A DNA stretch of 64,000 bases from Paracoccus chinensis (GTDB taxonomy: Bacteria > Pseudomonadota > Alphaproteobacteria > Rhodobacterales > Rhodobacteraceae). The stretch spans positions 1 to 64,000 of the forward strand of contig NZ_FNGE01000009.1 in NCBI RefSeq assembly GCF_900102885.1. The letters run 5' to 3'. The notes below the pieces were generated by a model, which searched no databases, was not told the DNA's origin, and saw only the letters and a list, made by a program, of their open reading frames with translations. Positions 17,673 through 27,699 of the stretch are shown piece after piece. Position numbers and translations under genes: made by a program. The first letter of the stretch is position 1, and every line of letters begins with the position of its first letter.

Positions 17673-18208
17673 TCCGCCTTGGCCTTGCCCTTGCGCTGAC
17701 CGCGGCGGTTCCGGCGCTGGCCCAGACAAGCCGCAGCACCGACGTGGCTCCTGGCACCCGCGCCGAGACCGTGGCGCCCCTGATCGAGGGTCGGGTCGGC
17801 CAGGGGCAGGGGGCGCTGCTGCGGGGCCTCGACAAGGTGTCGGGGCAAAGCACGGACCTGCCGTTGAACGTGGGCGAGGCCGTCACCTTCGGCCGGCTCG
17901 AGGTGCGGCTGGGCGAATGCCGCTATCCTGCCGACGACCCCGAATCGGACGCCTTCGCGCAGCTGACCATTACCGACCTGCGCAGCCGCACGGCCCTGTT
18001 CACCGGCTGGATGATCGCGTCGTCGCCCGCGCTGTCGGCGCTGGACGACGCACGCTACGACGTCTGGGTGGTGGGCTGCAACGACGGCACCGGGACCGCG
18101 CGGCCAGACCTGACCTACGAGCCCGACACGACCGTGCCCGAGGGCGGCGAGGGCATGGGCCCGGACGGGGACTTCACGCCTGTCGAGGACGAGGACGCCG
18201 AGGGCTGA
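17669..18208 (+). CDS. DUF2155 domain periplasmic protein
   Basis: A 179-residue secreted protein with a signal peptide (MIRLGLALALTAAVPALAQ) and the DUF2155 domain (about 55-150: LLRGLDKVSGQSTDLPLNVG, FGRLEVRLGECRYP, AFAQLTITD, FTGWMIASSPALSALDDARYDVWVVGC). An acidic tail follows (EDEDAEG). Start GTG 17669 overlaps the mlaD stop. Function is unknown. The last 94 bp are also coding, on the opposite strand, for the C-terminus of Aat. Confidence 0.88.
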   Translation: MIRLGLALALTAAVPALAQTSRSTDVAPGTRAETVAPLIEGRVGQGQGALLRGLDKVSGQSTDLPLNVGEAVTFGRLEVRLGECRYPADDPESDAFAQLTITDLRSRTALFTGWMIASSPALSALDDARYDVWVVGCNDGTGTARPDLTYEPDTTVPEGGEGMGPDGDFTPVEDEDAEG

Positions 18209-18837
18209 CGCAGCAAGGCCAGCAGCGCCTCGGCCGACCGCAGCGGCTGCGCGTGGAAGTCGGCGGCCCGGCGCAGGGCGCGCCCCAGCCGCGACTGGTA
18301 GTCGAGACGGCTGATCTCTCGCCCGCCCATGCTCGCCAGATGGGGCGTCAGGTATTGCGTGTCGAACAGCGTGAAGCCGCAGCGCGCCAGATGGTCCGAG
18401 ATCCAGACCAGCGCCATCTTCGACCCGTTCGTCCGGGTCGAGAACATGCTTTCCCCGAAGAAGGCGCCCCCCAGCGTCACCCCGAAGATGCCGCCCGCCA
18501 GACGGCCCTCCTGCATGACCGCCAGCGCATGGGCGTGGCCCAGCCCGTGCAGCTCTGCGTAAAGGTCACGCAGGGGGGCGTTGATCCAGGTCTCGGGGCG
18601 GTCCGCGCAGGCCTCGACGATCACGTCGAAATCGGGGCGTGCATCGGCGCTCCACCCGCCTCGCGCAAGGCTGCGCAGCAGCGAATGCGAGGCATGGACG
18701 CCGCCCACCGGCAGGATGCCGCGCCGGGGCGGGTCGAACCAGTAAAGCTGCGGGTCGTCGGCCGAATAGGCCATCGGGAAGACGCCATTCGCATAGCCCC
18801 GCAGCAGCATCGCCGCCGTCAGCATGGACATGCGCAT
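18115..18837 (-). CDS. aat: Leucyl/phenylalanyl-tRNA-protein transferase
   Basis: A 240-residue enzyme that adds Leu or Phe from tRNA to proteins with N-terminal Arg or Lys, creating N-degrons for ClpS-ClpAP. Conserved parts are LLRGYANGVFPMA, LYWFDPPRRGILP, TWINAPLRDLYAELHGLGHAHALAV, GGIFGVTLGGAFFGESMFS and FTLFDTQYLTPHLASMGG. The family core ends near residue 210. The remaining 30 residues are Ser/Pro/Gly-rich and are encoded antisense to DUF2155. The exact start among three near Met codons (18837, 18831, 18825) is uncertain. It is downstream of accB-accC (97-bp gap). Confidence 0.94.
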   Translation of the reverse strand: MRMSMLTAAMLLRGYANGVFPMAYSADDPQLYWFDPPRRGILPVGGVHASHSLLRSLARGGWSADARPDFDVIVEACADRPETWINAPLRDLYAELHGLGHAHALAVMQEGRLAGGIFGVTLGGAFFGESMFSTRTNGSKMALVWISDHLARCGFTLFDTQYLTPHLASMGGREISRLDYQSRLGRALRRAADFHAQPLRSAEALLALLRQPSASSSSTGVKSPSGPMPSPPSGTVVSGS

Positions 18838-18934
18838 CCGTCAGGCGTTCCCGGCATGGGCAGCTTCCCCCGTCCAGACAAAACCGGGGAAAGCTAAGCG
18901 CGGATCGCCGGGCAGCACAACCGCCCGGCTAGCT

Positions 18935-20284
18935 TCAGTTGCCGTATTCGCGTTCCAGCCAGCGTTCCAGCCAGTGGATCGAATAGTCGCCGCGCTGGAT
19001 GTCCGGTTCCTTCAGCAGGTCGCAGAACAGCGGGATGGTCGTGTCCACGCCGTCCACGATCAGCTCGTTCAGGGCACGGTTCAGCCGCGCCAGCGCTTCG
19101 GCCCGGTCGCGTCCGTGAACGATCAGCTTGCCGATCAGGCTGTCGTAATAGGGCGGGATCACATAGCCGTCATACAGCGCCGAATCCATCCGCACGCCCA
19201 AGCCGCCCGGCGCGTGATACTGGCTGATCCGGCCCGGAGAGGGGGCGAAGTTCGGCAGCCGCTCGGCGTTGATCCGCGCCTCGATGGCATGGCCGCGAAT
19301 CGACAGCTGGTCCTGGCGCAGGCTCATGGGCTCGCCCGCGGCGACGCGGATCTGCTCGCGCACGAGGTCCACACCATAGATCGCCTCGGTCACGGGATGT
19401 TCCACCTGAAGTCGGGTGTTCATCTCGATGAAGTAGAACTCGCCGTCCTCGAACAGGAACTCGATCGTGCCCGCGCCCGCGTATTGCAGCCGCGCCACGG
19501 CGTCGGCGCAGATCCTGCCGATGCGGTCGCGCTGTTCGGGGGTGATGACGGGACCGGGCGCTTCCTCCAACACCTTCTGGTGGCGGCGCTGCAGCGAGCA
19601 GTCGCGCTCGCCCAGGTGGATGGCATTGCCGCGGCCATCGCCGAAGACCTGGATCTCGATATGGCGCGGGCGCTGGAGGTATTTCTCGATATACACCTCG
19701 TCGTTGCCGAAGGCCGCCTTGGCCTCGGCCCGCGCCGTGCGGAAGGCGACCTCAAGCGAGGCTTCGTCCTGCGCCACCTTCATCCCGCGACCGCCGCCGC
19801 CGGCGGTGGCCTTGATGATGACCGGATAGCCGATCCCGGCCGCGACGCGGCGCGCGGTCTCGATGTCGGGGACGCCTCCGTCCGAGCCCGGCACGACCGG
19901 GATGCTCAGCGCCTTGGCGGTTTCCTTGGCGGTGATCTTGTCGCCCATCATGCGGATATGTTCCGCACGCGGGCCGATGAAGGTGATGCCGTGGTCTTCG
20001 ACCATCTGCACGAACTGGGCGTTTTCCGACAGGAAGCCGTAGCCCGGATGAATCGCCTGCGCGCCCGTGATCTCGCAGGCCGACAGGATGGCGGGCATCG
20101 ACAGGTACGAGGCCGACGAGGGCGGCGGGCCGATGCAGATCGACTCATCGGCCATGCGGACATGCATGGCGTCGCTGTCGGCGGTCGAATGCACCGCGAC
20201 CGAGGCGATGCCCATTTCCGAACAGGCGCGGATGACCCGCAGCGCGATCTCGCCGCGGTTGGCGATCAGGATCTTGTCGAACAT
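18935..20284 (-). CDS. accC: Biotin carboxylase subunit of acetyl-CoA carboxylase
   Basis: A 449-residue ATP-grasp enzyme that carboxylates the biotin carried by AccB, in the first step of fatty acid synthesis. Motifs: [17 protein letters not shown] at the N-terminus, the glycine-rich ATP loop [11 protein letters not shown] (about 163-173), [38 protein letters not shown] (about 285-302) and [10 protein letters not shown]. The length is equal to E. coli AccC. It starts 9 bp after accB, and the pair should be cotranscribed. Confidence 0.97.
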   Translation of the reverse strand: MFDKILIANRGEIALRVIRACSEMGIASVAVHSTADSDAMHVRMADESICIGPPPSSASYLSMPAILSACEITGAQAIHPGYGFLSENAQFVQMVEDHGITFIGPRAEHIRMMGDKITAKETAKALSIPVVPGSDGGVPDIETARRVAAGIGYPVIIKATAGGGGRGMKVAQDEASLEVAFRTARAEAKAAFGNDEVYIEKYLQRPRHIEIQVFGDGRGNAIHLGERDCSLQRRHQKVLEEAPGPVITPEQRDRIGRICADAVARLQYAGAGTIEFLFEDGEFYFIEMNTRLQVEHPVTEAIYGVDLVREQIRVAAGEPMSLRQDQLSIRGHAIEARINAERLPNFAPSPGRISQYHAPGGLGVRMDSALYDGYVIPPYYDSLIGKLIVHGRDRAEALARLNRALNELIVDGVDTTIPLFCDLLKEPDIQRGDYSIHWLERWLEREYGN

Positions 20285-20293
20285 GGGCGGGCC

Positions 20294-20803
20294 CTACTCG
20301 ACGATCATCAGGGGAGTGCCGAACTCGACGGGGGTGCCGTCGTCGATCAGGACGCGCCGCACGGTCCCGGCGCGGGGGGCGGGGATGTGGTTCATGGTCT
20401 TCATCGCCTCGACGATCATCAGCGTGTCGCCTTCCGCGACCTGCTGGCCGATGGTGACGAAGGGCGCGGCGCCCGGCTCGGCCGACAGGTAGGCGGTGCC
20501 CACCATGGGCGAGGTCACGGCGCCCGGATGGCTGGCCGGATCGTCGAGGCCCGCCGCAGGTGCGGCGGCAGCAGCGGCGGGGGCGGCAGCCGCCGGCGCG
20601 GGCAGCGCCTGCATCGGCGCAGGCGCGCCCTGAACGATGACCTGCTTGCCATGCTTTGACAGCGACACGGTCAGGCGGTCGTTCTCGCCGTATTCCCGCT
20701 TGACCGAGATCTCGGTCAGCTCGTTGCGGTTCAGAAGCTCAGCCAGCGCCTGGATGAAGGCGGTGTCGCCCGCGTGGTGCCGGGTCTGGTCGTTCTCGCT
20801 CAT
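20294..20803 (-). CDS. accB: Biotin carboxyl carrier protein of acetyl-CoA carboxylase
   Basis: A 169-residue carrier protein. Residues 1-55 form the N-terminal helix and strand (ALAELLNRNELTEISVKREYG). An Ala/Pro linker follows (about 65-90), and the C-terminal biotinyl domain carries the modified Lys135 in EAMKTMN, with Thr in place of the Met of the usual EAMKMMN. ATG 20803 gives a normal length. It is first in the accB-accC-aat run. Confidence 0.96.
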   Translation of the reverse strand: MSENDQTRHHAGDTAFIQALAELLNRNELTEISVKREYGENDRLTVSLSKHGKQVIVQGAPAPMQALPAPAAAAPAAAAAAPAAGLDDPASHPGAVTSPMVGTAYLSAEPGAAPFVTIGQQVAEGDTLMIVEAMKTMNHIPAPRAGTVRRVLIDDGTPVEFGTPLMIVE

Positions 20804-20854
20804 CTAATTCTCTGCCTTTGGGCCGTTCTGGGGTCGCGGCGTTTTCGCCGGGCG

Positions 20855-21838
20855 TTATAAACCCTCGCGCGGGGCAAGGGAAACCGTTTCGGGCGGCGCG
20901 GTCGAAGGGCCCTGCGCCCCGAGGTTCGGGGAATCGTCCGCGTCGGGGCGCCCCGACAGGTCCTTCCAGCGCCGGTGGACCCAGAACCACTGGTCCATGT
21001 GGGCGCGGACCAGCCCTTCCAGGTCATCGTTCAGCGCCTGCATCATCGCTTGGGGATCGTCGGGGGCGACGGGTTCGCCCACCTCGACCCGGAAGCTCAG
21101 GCCGTCGGGCTGGCGGATGCCCGCGACGGGGAGCAGCAGCGCATGATAGCGCAGGGCAAGCTCTGCCGGGGTCAGCACGGTCTGGCTGGGCAGGCCGAAG
21201 AAGCGCAGCGTCGCGCCGTGGCGGTCAAACTGGTCGAAGCCGAGGCACAGCATCCCGCCGCCCTTGAGGAAGCGCAGCATTCCCGCCAGCCCGGCACGCC
21301 CGCGCGGGAACAGCGGTTGCGCTATGGCCTCGATGGCGGGAACATAATGGCGATTGAAGGCGCGGTTGTTCATGGGGCGATAAAGCGCCCCCACCTTCCA
21401 GCCGCGCGCCGCCAGCGCCGCCCGCATGGCGTCGTAATTCCCGAAATGAGCGCAGGCGAGGATCACCGGACGCCCCGCCGCCGCCGCCTGCTCCAAGGCG
21501 GGCAGGCCGGGCCCGGACAACCGGTCCTCGGCTCCGACGCGGGCGGTGAACTCGGTGCCCGAGTAGATCTCGATCAGGGCGCGGCCCGCGTTGTCCGGGA
21601 CGGCGCGGGTCAGGCCGCGGACCTGCGCGGCGGGCAGGTCGGGGCAGGCCAGCGCGAGGTTGTCGCGGATGCGCCTGCGCCAACCTGCAAGGGGCGCCAC
21701 GACATGGGCGAAGGTCCAGCCCATCGCAGGCACCCGGCGACGATACGGCATCAGCAGGAACAGCCCCACCAGAAGGCGGAAGGCGCCACTGCTCAGCCGG
21801 TCGGCAAGCGGGATCGGCTCCTCGTCACCCCGTGTCAT
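20855..21838 (-). CDS. Lysophospholipid / lipid A acyltransferase (LpxL-HtrB family)
   Basis: A 327-residue acyltransferase with one N-terminal membrane segment (about 18-38). The catalytic H-x4-D motif is HFGNYD (about residue 125), followed by ALYRPMNN and LCLGFDQFDRHGATLRFFGL, QTVLTPAELALRY. The C-terminal MDQWFWVHRRWK is a hallmark of LpxL/LpxM late acyltransferases of lipid A synthesis. ATG 21838 overlaps the stop of the EamA gene (ATGA); sequence further upstream in this frame is not coding. The exact acyl chain and acceptor are unknown. Confidence 0.88.
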   Translation of the reverse strand: MTRGDEEPIPLADRLSSGAFRLLVGLFLLMPYRRRVPAMGWTFAHVVAPLAGWRRRIRDNLALACPDLPAAQVRGLTRAVPDNAGRALIEIYSGTEFTARVGAEDRLSGPGLPALEQAAAAGRPVILACAHFGNYDAMRAALAARGWKVGALYRPMNNRAFNRHYVPAIEAIAQPLFPRGRAGLAGMLRFLKGGGMLCLGFDQFDRHGATLRFFGLPSQTVLTPAELALRYHALLLPVAGIRQPDGLSFRVEVGEPVAPDDPQAMMQALNDDLEGLVRAHMDQWFWVHRRWKDLSGRPDADDSPNLGAQGPSTAPPETVSLAPREGL

Positions 21839-22746
21839 CGCTGCGGTTCCTGCATGGCCTGCGCCTCGCGCGCCCAGACGTAAAGGCCCGCGGCCACGAT
21901 GACGATGGCGCCAAGAACCGTCCAGCCATCCGGCACCGCGCCGAAGAACAGCCAGCCCCAGAGCCCGGCCCAGATCAGCCCGGTATAGCCGAAGGGGGCG
22001 ATGGCAGCGGCCTCGGCCATGGCGAAGGCACGGATCAGCAGCGCCTGCGCCAGCGTGCCCAGCAGCCCCATCGCCGCGAAAGCCCACAGGTCACCGCTTG
22101 CAATGGGCTGCCAGACGAAGGGAGCGACCAGGGACGCGCCTAGCGTCGCCACCCCCGTGGCCCACAGGATCGAGGTCGCGGTTCCGTCCCCCCGCACCAT
22201 GCGCGTCATGATCGCGCCCGCCGCATAGGTGACGGCCCCCAGCAGGGGCAGCAGGGCGGCGGGCTGGAAGACGCCCGCGCCGGGGCGGATCACGATCATC
22301 GCGCCCACCAGCGCCACGGTGATGCCCGCGATGCGGCGCGGGCCGATGCGTTCACCCAGGAACAGCGCGGCGCCCAACGTGATGAGGACCGGGTTGATGT
22401 CCATGATGGCCGTCGCCTCGGCGAGCCCGATGAAGGGCAGCGCCGTGAAGAACAGCCCGATCGAGGCAAGCTGCGTTAGTCCCCGGCCCACCTGCAGCAA
22501 GGGCGAGGCCGAGCGTGCGACCTGTTTCAGGCGTGGGGCCAGCACTACCGTGACGATGATCAGGTTCAGCGCCATGCGGCACCAGACGATCTGGCCGGGG
22601 TGATAGCCAGCCTGCGTCAGGTGCTTGCCGGTCGCGTCCATCAGCGTGAACAGGAAGACCGAGCCGAGCAGCGTGAGAATGCCCAGCGATTGCTGCGAGT
22701 ACCGCGGCTTCGCGATCCTGACCGTTTCGGATTGCAGGGTCGTCAT
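21835..22746 (-). CDS. EamA/DMT-family transporter
   Basis: A 303-residue integral membrane protein with about ten transmembrane segments arranged as two EamA repeats (about residues 20-150 and 165-295). The repeats are marked by GSVFLFTLMDATGKHL at the first, IMDINPVLITLGAALFLGERIGPRR at the end of the first, and IAPFGYTGLIWAGLWGWLFF in the second. Members export metabolites or amino acids; the substrate cannot be told. It is translationally coupled by a 4-bp overlap to the acyltransferase gene. Confidence 0.9.
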   Translation of the reverse strand: MTTLQSETVRIAKPRYSQQSLGILTLLGSVFLFTLMDATGKHLTQAGYHPGQIVWCRMALNLIIVTVVLAPRLKQVARSASPLLQVGRGLTQLASIGLFFTALPFIGLAEATAIMDINPVLITLGAALFLGERIGPRRIAGITVALVGAMIVIRPGAGVFQPAALLPLLGAVTYAAGAIMTRMVRGDGTATSILWATGVATLGASLVAPFVWQPIASGDLWAFAAMGLLGTLAQALLIRAFAMAEAAAIAPFGYTGLIWAGLWGWLFFGAVPDGWTVLGAIVIVAAGLYVWAREAQAMQEPQR

Positions 22747-22858
22747 CAGGGCGGACCCATGCGCCCGGCTTCACGGCCGGACGCTCCCCGGGGGATGGTT
22801 GGGGCCGAAAGACAGCCTGCCGCGCGAGGAGCCATGCGGCAGGGCTGCGTCGCGGGGA

Positions 22859-24880
22859 TCACAGCAGCGCCTTGACCTTTGCCACCGTGGCCTCGGGGGT
22901 GATGCCGAACTCCTTGTAAAGACGGTCGGCCGGGGCCGAGGCGCCGAAGCCGGTCATGCCGACGAAATCGGCGCGCTTCCAGCTGCCGCGCTCGCCCAGA
23001 AGCAGCCACTCCCAGGGCTGGCGGACGGCGGCTTCGATGGCGACACGGACCGGACCTTCGGGCAGAACCTCGGCGCGGTAGTCCTCGGGCTGGTCGCGGA
23101 ACAGCTCCATGCAAGGGACCGAGACGACGCGGGTCGGCGTGCCCTCGGCTTCCAGCGCCTCGGCGGCCTTCAGTGCGATCTCCACTTCGGAGCCCGAGGC
23201 CATGAGGATCGCCTTCGGCTCGGCCGAGGCTTCGCGCAGGATGTAGGCGCCTTTCGCCGTCAGGTTCTCGGTGGTGTGCTCGGTGCGGACGGTCGGCAGG
23301 TTCTGCCGCGACAGCGCGAGGACCGAGGGAGTCGAGTCGGTGGTCAGCGCCAGTTCCCAAGCCTCGGCGGTTTCCACCACGTCGGCGGGACGGAAGGTCC
23401 AGGTGTTGGGCGTCGCCCGCAGCATGGCCAGGTGCTCGACCGGCTGGTGGGTCGGGCCGTCCTCGCCCAGGCCGATCGAGTCGTGGGTCATCACGTAGAC
23501 GACCGGAACGCCCATCAGCGCCGACAGGCGCATCGCGCCGCGGGCGTAGTCGGTGAAGGCGAGGAAGGTGCCGCCATACGGACGGAAGCCGCCGTGCAGG
23601 GCAAGGCCGTTCATCGCGGCAGACATGCCGTGTTCGCGGATGCCCCAGTGGACGTAGCGCCCGGCGCGGTTCTGCGCGTCGAAGATGCCGAGATCGCGGG
23701 TCTTGGTGTTGTTGGAGCCGGTCAGGTCCGCCGAGCCGCCGATGGTTTCGGGCAGGATCGGGTTCACGACCTCAAGCACCATCTCGGAGGCCTTGCGGGT
23801 CGCGACCTTGGGCTTGTCGGCGCTGGCCTTTTCCTTCAGCGCGGCGATGGCGGGTGCGAGCGCCTCGGTCGGCTCTCCTGCCACGCGCGAGGCGAAGACG
23901 TTGCGCTGGGCGTCGGGCAGGGCATCGACGCGGGCGGCCCAAGCCTCGCGGTCGGCCTTGCCGCGCGCGCCGATCTCGCGCCAGCGGGCGACGAGTTCGT
24001 CGGGCAGCTCGAAGGCCTCGTGCTCCCAGGCATAGGCGAGGCGGGTCGCTGCGATCTCCTCGGCCCCCAGCGGCGAGCCGTGGACGCCCGAGGTGCCGCC
24101 CTTCTTGGCCGAGCCATAGCCGATGGTCGTGTTGCAGGCGACCAGCACCGGGCGGCCGTCGTCTTCTTTAGCGGCAGTCAGGGCGCGGTCAATGTCGGCC
24201 GGATCATGTCCGTCGCAAGACAGCGTCCGCCAGCCCGCCGCCTCGAAGCGCTTGAGCTGGTCGGTCGAATCCGACAGCGACACGGCGCCGTCGATGGTGA
24301 TCCTGTTGTCGTCCCACAGGACAATCAGGCGGCCGAGGCGCAGGTGACCGGCAAGGGTGATCGCCTCCTGGCTGATGCCTTCCATCAGGCAGCCGTCGCC
24401 GGCGATGACCCAGGTGCGGTGGTCGCACAATTCCTCGCCGAACTCGGCGCGCATCTTGGCCTCGGCCATGGCGAAGCCGACCGAGGTCGCAAGGCCCTGG
24501 CCCAGCGGGCCGGTCGTGGTTTCCACGCCCTCGGCATGGCCGTATTCCGGATGGCCTGCCGTCGCCGCACCCCACTGGCGGAAGTTGCGGATCTGGTCGA
24601 GCGTCATCTGCTCGAAACCCGTCAGGTGCAGCAGCGAATAGATCAGCATGGACCCGTGGCCCGCCGACAGGATGAAACGGTCGCGGTCGAACCAGTTCGG
24701 GGCCGAGGCATCGAACTTGAGGTGCTTGCGCCACAGCACGGTGGCGACATCGGCCATGCCCATGGGCATTCCGGGGTGGCCGGAATTGGCGGCCTCGACC
24801 GCATCCATCGACAGCACGCGGATCGCGCTGGCGAGGCTCCAATGATCGGGATCGGCAAGGCGGCGCGCGGTGAGGGGCAT
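22859..24880 (-). CDS. tkt: Transketolase
   Basis: A 673-residue thiamine-diphosphate enzyme that moves two-carbon units between sugar phosphates in the pentose phosphate and Calvin pathways. Motifs: [21 protein letters not shown] at the N-terminus, [17 protein letters not shown], the ThDP/Mg motif [13 protein letters not shown] to VLWDDN (about 150-180), and [17 protein letters not shown] in the pyrimidine domain (about 460-476). The length is usual. ATG 24880 gives [10 protein letters not shown]; 20 further residues of open frame upstream are not conserved. It is preceded by a good promoter candidate at 24912-24940. Confidence 0.96.
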   Translation of the reverse strand: MPLTARRLADPDHWSLASAIRVLSMDAVEAANSGHPGMPMGMADVATVLWRKHLKFDASAPNWFDRDRFILSAGHGSMLIYSLLHLTGFEQMTLDQIRNFRQWGAATAGHPEYGHAEGVETTTGPLGQGLATSVGFAMAEAKMRAEFGEELCDHRTWVIAGDGCLMEGISQEAITLAGHLRLGRLIVLWDDNRITIDGAVSLSDSTDQLKRFEAAGWRTLSCDGHDPADIDRALTAAKEDDGRPVLVACNTTIGYGSAKKGGTSGVHGSPLGAEEIAATRLAYAWEHEAFELPDELVARWREIGARGKADREAWAARVDALPDAQRNVFASRVAGEPTEALAPAIAALKEKASADKPKVATRKASEMVLEVVNPILPETIGGSADLTGSNNTKTRDLGIFDAQNRAGRYVHWGIREHGMSAAMNGLALHGGFRPYGGTFLAFTDYARGAMRLSALMGVPVVYVMTHDSIGLGEDGPTHQPVEHLAMLRATPNTWTFRPADVVETAEAWELALTTDSTPSVLALSRQNLPTVRTEHTTENLTAKGAYILREASAEPKAILMASGSEVEIALKAAEALEAEGTPTRVVSVPCMELFRDQPEDYRAEVLPEGPVRVAIEAAVRQPWEWLLLGERGSWKRADFVGMTGFGASAPADRLYKEFGITPEATVAKVKALL

Positions 24881-24911
24881 GGGGCGGCTCCGGGGAAGAA
24901 TGTCAGGGCGG

Positions 24912-24940
24912 GTGATAGGCAGAGGCCGGCTTGGTTGCAA
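24912..24940 (-). promoter_or_regulatory. Candidate promoter of tkt
   Basis: TTGCAA (24940-24935) and TATCAC (24917-24912) on the minus strand are 17 bp apart, and the -10 box lies about 32 bp before the tkt start. The same form of boxes occurs before rpsA and ihfB. Found by eye. Confidence 0.45.
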
Positions 24941-25013
24941 GGCAAACGGGCGTGCTGACGCGGCGGCGTGGACCGGGGACGTGCCCCGCTCGGGCTTCGC
25001 CGCTTCCTCGCGG

Positions 25014-25034
25014 AAAACAGTCCACCGGACTGTT
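25014..25034 (-). terminator. Terminator downstream of xerD
   Basis: AACAGTCC (25016-25023), loop ACC, GGACTGTT (25027-25034): a perfect 8-bp stem which on the minus strand runs into TTTTCC. It lies 30 bp beyond the xerD stop and upstream of the tkt promoter candidate. Confidence 0.65.
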
Positions 25035-25063
25035 CTCCAGGCACCCGGACGCCCGGAATATTT

Positions 25064-26089
25064 TCACGCAGAAGATGGGGCCTGGGTATCCTTGGACAGC
25101 GGCGGCTGTGCGAGGGGGTGATGGTTCAGCACCAGCTCGCGCATCCGTTCATCCAGGACATGGGTGTAGATTTCCGTCGTGCCGAGATCGGCATGGCCCA
25201 GCAGCGTCTGGATCGCGCGCAGGTCGGCGCCGCCTTCCAGCAGATGCGTGGCGAAGGCATGGCGCAGGACATGGGGCGTGACCTTGCCGGGCGGCAGGCC
25301 CGCGGCGGCGGCGAGGTTGGCGAGCATCCCGTGGAAGGCCTGCCGGGTCATGTGCCCCGCCGCGCTGGCGGCCGGAAACAGCCATCGGGCGCCCTTGCCC
25401 GCGACCAGCCTGCCCAAGGCACTGTCGGCCGGGGCGCCGTCCCGCAGCGCCAGCCAGCGGGCGAGTGCCGCGCGGGCGGGGCCGGTCAGGGGAACCATGC
25501 GTTCCTTTCCGCCCTTGCCGCGGATCAGCAGCAGTTCGGGGTCGCCGCGCACTGCAGCGACGGGCAGGGACACCAGTTCGCTGACCCGCATCCCCGTGGC
25601 ATAGATCAGCTCCATCGCGGCGGTATTGCGGGCACGGTCCTCGGGCGTCGCGCCGTGGGTCTGGACGGCGTCGAGCAGGCGGCCGACCTCGGCCTGGGAT
25701 AGCACCTTCGGCAGGCGCTGGCTGCGGCCGGGGCCGGACAAGCGGATCGCCGGGTCGTCGTCGCGCCAGCCCTCGTCCAGGGAAAAGCGGGTGAACTGGC
25801 GGATGGCGGACAGGCGCCGGGCGCGGGTGGCGCGGGACAGGCCCTCGGCCTCGCAGGCCGACAGGTAGGCTTCGATGTCGTCGCGGGTGATCGCGGCCAG
25901 CGTCAGGCCGTGCCGCGCGGCCCAGGCGGCCAGGTCGGCCAGGTCGCGGCCATAGGCCAGAAGGGTGTTGCGCGCGGCCCCTGCCTCGGCCGCCTGAGCG
26001 TCCAGAAAAGCCTCGACCCGGCGCAGATCCTCGGCGCGGCCCTTGTCCTGTCGTGTGGGTGGACGGCCGGGGCGGCGCTGCGTGCTCAC
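25064..26089 (-). CDS. xerD: Site-specific tyrosine recombinase XerD
   Basis: A 341-residue tyrosine recombinase that, with XerC, resolves chromosome dimers at dif. The N-terminal SAM-like domain ([30 protein letters not shown]) is followed by the catalytic domain with Arg in TGMRVSEL (about 175), Lys in [12 protein letters not shown], HxxRH in [19 protein letters not shown], His in [16 protein letters not shown] and the nucleophile Tyr in IYTH (about 313). Start GTG 26089 overlaps the stop of the upstream gene (GTGA). The 20-residue basic N-terminal extension is unusual but modest. Location gives no link to a mobile element, so this is the housekeeping recombinase. Confidence 0.92.
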   Translation of the reverse strand: MSTQRRPGRPPTRQDKGRAEDLRRVEAFLDAQAAEAGAARNTLLAYGRDLADLAAWAARHGLTLAAITRDDIEAYLSACEAEGLSRATRARRLSAIRQFTRFSLDEGWRDDDPAIRLSGPGRSQRLPKVLSQAEVGRLLDAVQTHGATPEDRARNTAAMELIYATGMRVSELVSLPVAAVRGDPELLLIRGKGGKERMVPLTGPARAALARWLALRDGAPADSALGRLVAGKGARWLFPAASAAGHMTRQAFHGMLANLAAAAGLPPGKVTPHVLRHAFATHLLEGGADLRAIQTLLGHADLGTTEIYTHVLDERMRELVLNHHPLAQPPLSKDTQAPSSA

Positions 26090-27699
26090 CTGCGCGGGCC
26101 GCCCATGTGCTCGGTCAGCAGCAGTTCGACTGCCGCCTGCCGGGCGTCCGAGGGCTGGCCAAGCTCGACCATCCGGCGCAGGCCGGCGCTTGCCCGTGCA
26201 ATGTCGCCGTCAAGCCCTGCGTCCACGTCGGCCATCGCCGCCAGCAGGGCAAGGCCGCGCCCCTCGGGCGGCGCCTCGGCCAGGGGCTCGGCCGCCAGCG
26301 CCTCGGCATGGGCGGCGCCCGCGCTGCCCTGCGGAAAGGCCGCCGCTGCGTCGGGATCGCCCGCCGCCAGCGCGATCAGCGCGCGGTCGGGCGTGGGCAG
26401 GTCGGCACCCGGTGTTTCCGGCAACCCGACCAGCAGGCGCAGGTGCGCGGCCGTTTCCGCGGCCTCGGGGTCCAGCGTCAGGCCGGACAGGCCGGGACCC
26501 ACCAGCCGCGCGAAGGGAACGATCAGCCCGGCCTCGAGGAACAGCGAGGCCGCCTGCGGCAGCTCGGCCGAGATCGCCGCCGTGTCGCCTGCATCCAGCG
26601 CGGCCTCGATCCGCTGGAACGCGGCCGCGCGGTCCCAGACACCGCCCGAGGCGGCCGGGCGCTGGTCCAGATAGGCCGCCGCCAGCGGCGCGGGGTCCAT
26701 GGCGCCTGCGCGAGCCAGCCGCTCGGCCGCATCCAGCCGCGCCTTCCAGCCCGCATTGCCGTTCAGATCCGCCCAGGCGAAGGCCAGGGGCAGCTCGGCC
26801 GTGGACAGGGGCTGGCCGATCGCCTCGAACAGCCGGAACTCGAGGGGCGTGACTTGCGCCGGGTCGGGCAGCGCGTCGCTCAGGTCCGCCGAGCCGTCGT
26901 CCAGAAAGCGTTCCAGCAGCGCGAGCGTCTGCGGCTCCATGAGGCCGGCGGCGCGGGCGCCATGCAGCGTCAGGGCGGCTGCGCTCCAGTCCCCCACCCG
27001 CGCGAGACAATAGATGCGCGCGCCCAGGTCCGGGGCAAGGCCGGGGCGCTGGCCCATCACGGCACAGGCCTCGTCGGTGGTGTCGCGCAGAAGGGCGATC
27101 TCGAAGCGCCGGGCAAAGCGCGGCCCGTCGGTCCAGCCTGCCGATTGCAGCATCGCCTCGGCGTCCTCCAGCCGTCCGGCCGCGATCAGCCTGTCCACCC
27201 GGGCCAGGAACAGCCGGCCCTCGTCTCCGGCGGCGCCGGCGGGCGGCGCAAGCTGTGCCGTCAGGATGCGCTGGAGCAGCGCGCGGTTTGCGGCCAGGCG
27301 CGGGTTGGCGGCAGCGATCGCCTCGGCCACCTGGCCCGCGGGGGCGGCACCCCAGAGGTCGCGGGGCAGGCGCGCGGCCTCGGCCCGGATGGCGCCCTTG
27401 GTGTCGGGGTTGCCGTCCGACAGCCGCGTGACCCCCACAGGGGGCGGGGCGGCGGTCGTGGCAAGCGCGCGGGGCGGCTTCAGGGTCGCGGGGCGGGCGA
27501 CCGGCGCCACGGGACGCAGGCGCTGCGCCTCGAAGGGAACGCTGTCGCCCGGACGCCAGCCGGTCACGGGGGGCTTGGCGGGGGCGGTGCCCATCAGCCA
27601 GTCGCTGGCGGCGGCAGGTTCCCTTGCCCCCTGCGCCAGTGCCGCGCCCGAAGGCAGGGCGGCCAGAGCCGCCAGAAGGGTCAGGTCAGTCCAGCGCAT
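26086..27699 (-). CDS. Large secreted/periplasmic protein of unknown function
   Basis: A 537-residue protein with a signal peptide (residues 1-22, ending ALAQ). A Pro/Ala-rich stretch spans about 40-100, and the rest is a long alpha-helical region rich in Ala, Leu and Glu. It has repeated helical-hairpin features ([43 protein letters not shown]), suggesting a TPR- or solenoid-like fold. No catalytic motif was recognised. ATG 27699 is chosen because it begins a clean signal peptide. The gene overlaps the preceding small gene by 14 bp and xerD by 4 bp, so three genes seem cotranslated. I know no function. Confidence 0.7.
   Translation of the reverse strand: MRWTDLTLLAALAALPSGAALAQGAREPAAASDWLMGTAPAKPPVTGWRPGDSVPFEAQRLRPVAPVARPATLKPPRALATTAAPPPVGVTRLSDGNPDTKGAIRAEAARLPRDLWGAAPAGQVAEAIAAANPRLAANRALLQRILTAQLAPPAGAAGDEGRLFLARVDRLIAAGRLEDAEAMLQSAGWTDGPRFARRFEIALLRDTTDEACAVMGQRPGLAPDLGARIYCLARVGDWSAAALTLHGARAAGLMEPQTLALLERFLDDGSADLSDALPDPAQVTPLEFRLFEAIGQPLSTAELPLAFAWADLNGNAGWKARLDAAERLARAGAMDPAPLAAAYLDQRPAASGGVWDRAAAFQRIEAALDAGDTAAISAELPQAASLFLEAGLIVPFARLVGPGLSGLTLDPEAAETAAHLRLLVGLPETPGADLPTPDRALIALAAGDPDAAAAFPQGSAGAAHAEALAAEPLAEAPPEGRGLALLAAMADVDAGLDGDIARASAGLRRMVELGQPSDARQAAVELLLTEHMGGPRR

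Noticed and set aside
25064..26089. The tyrosine recombinase as an integrase of a mobile element
   Set aside because: It is coupled to two chromosomal genes, matches XerD in length and motif order, and has no tRNA gene or repeated attachment site beside it.
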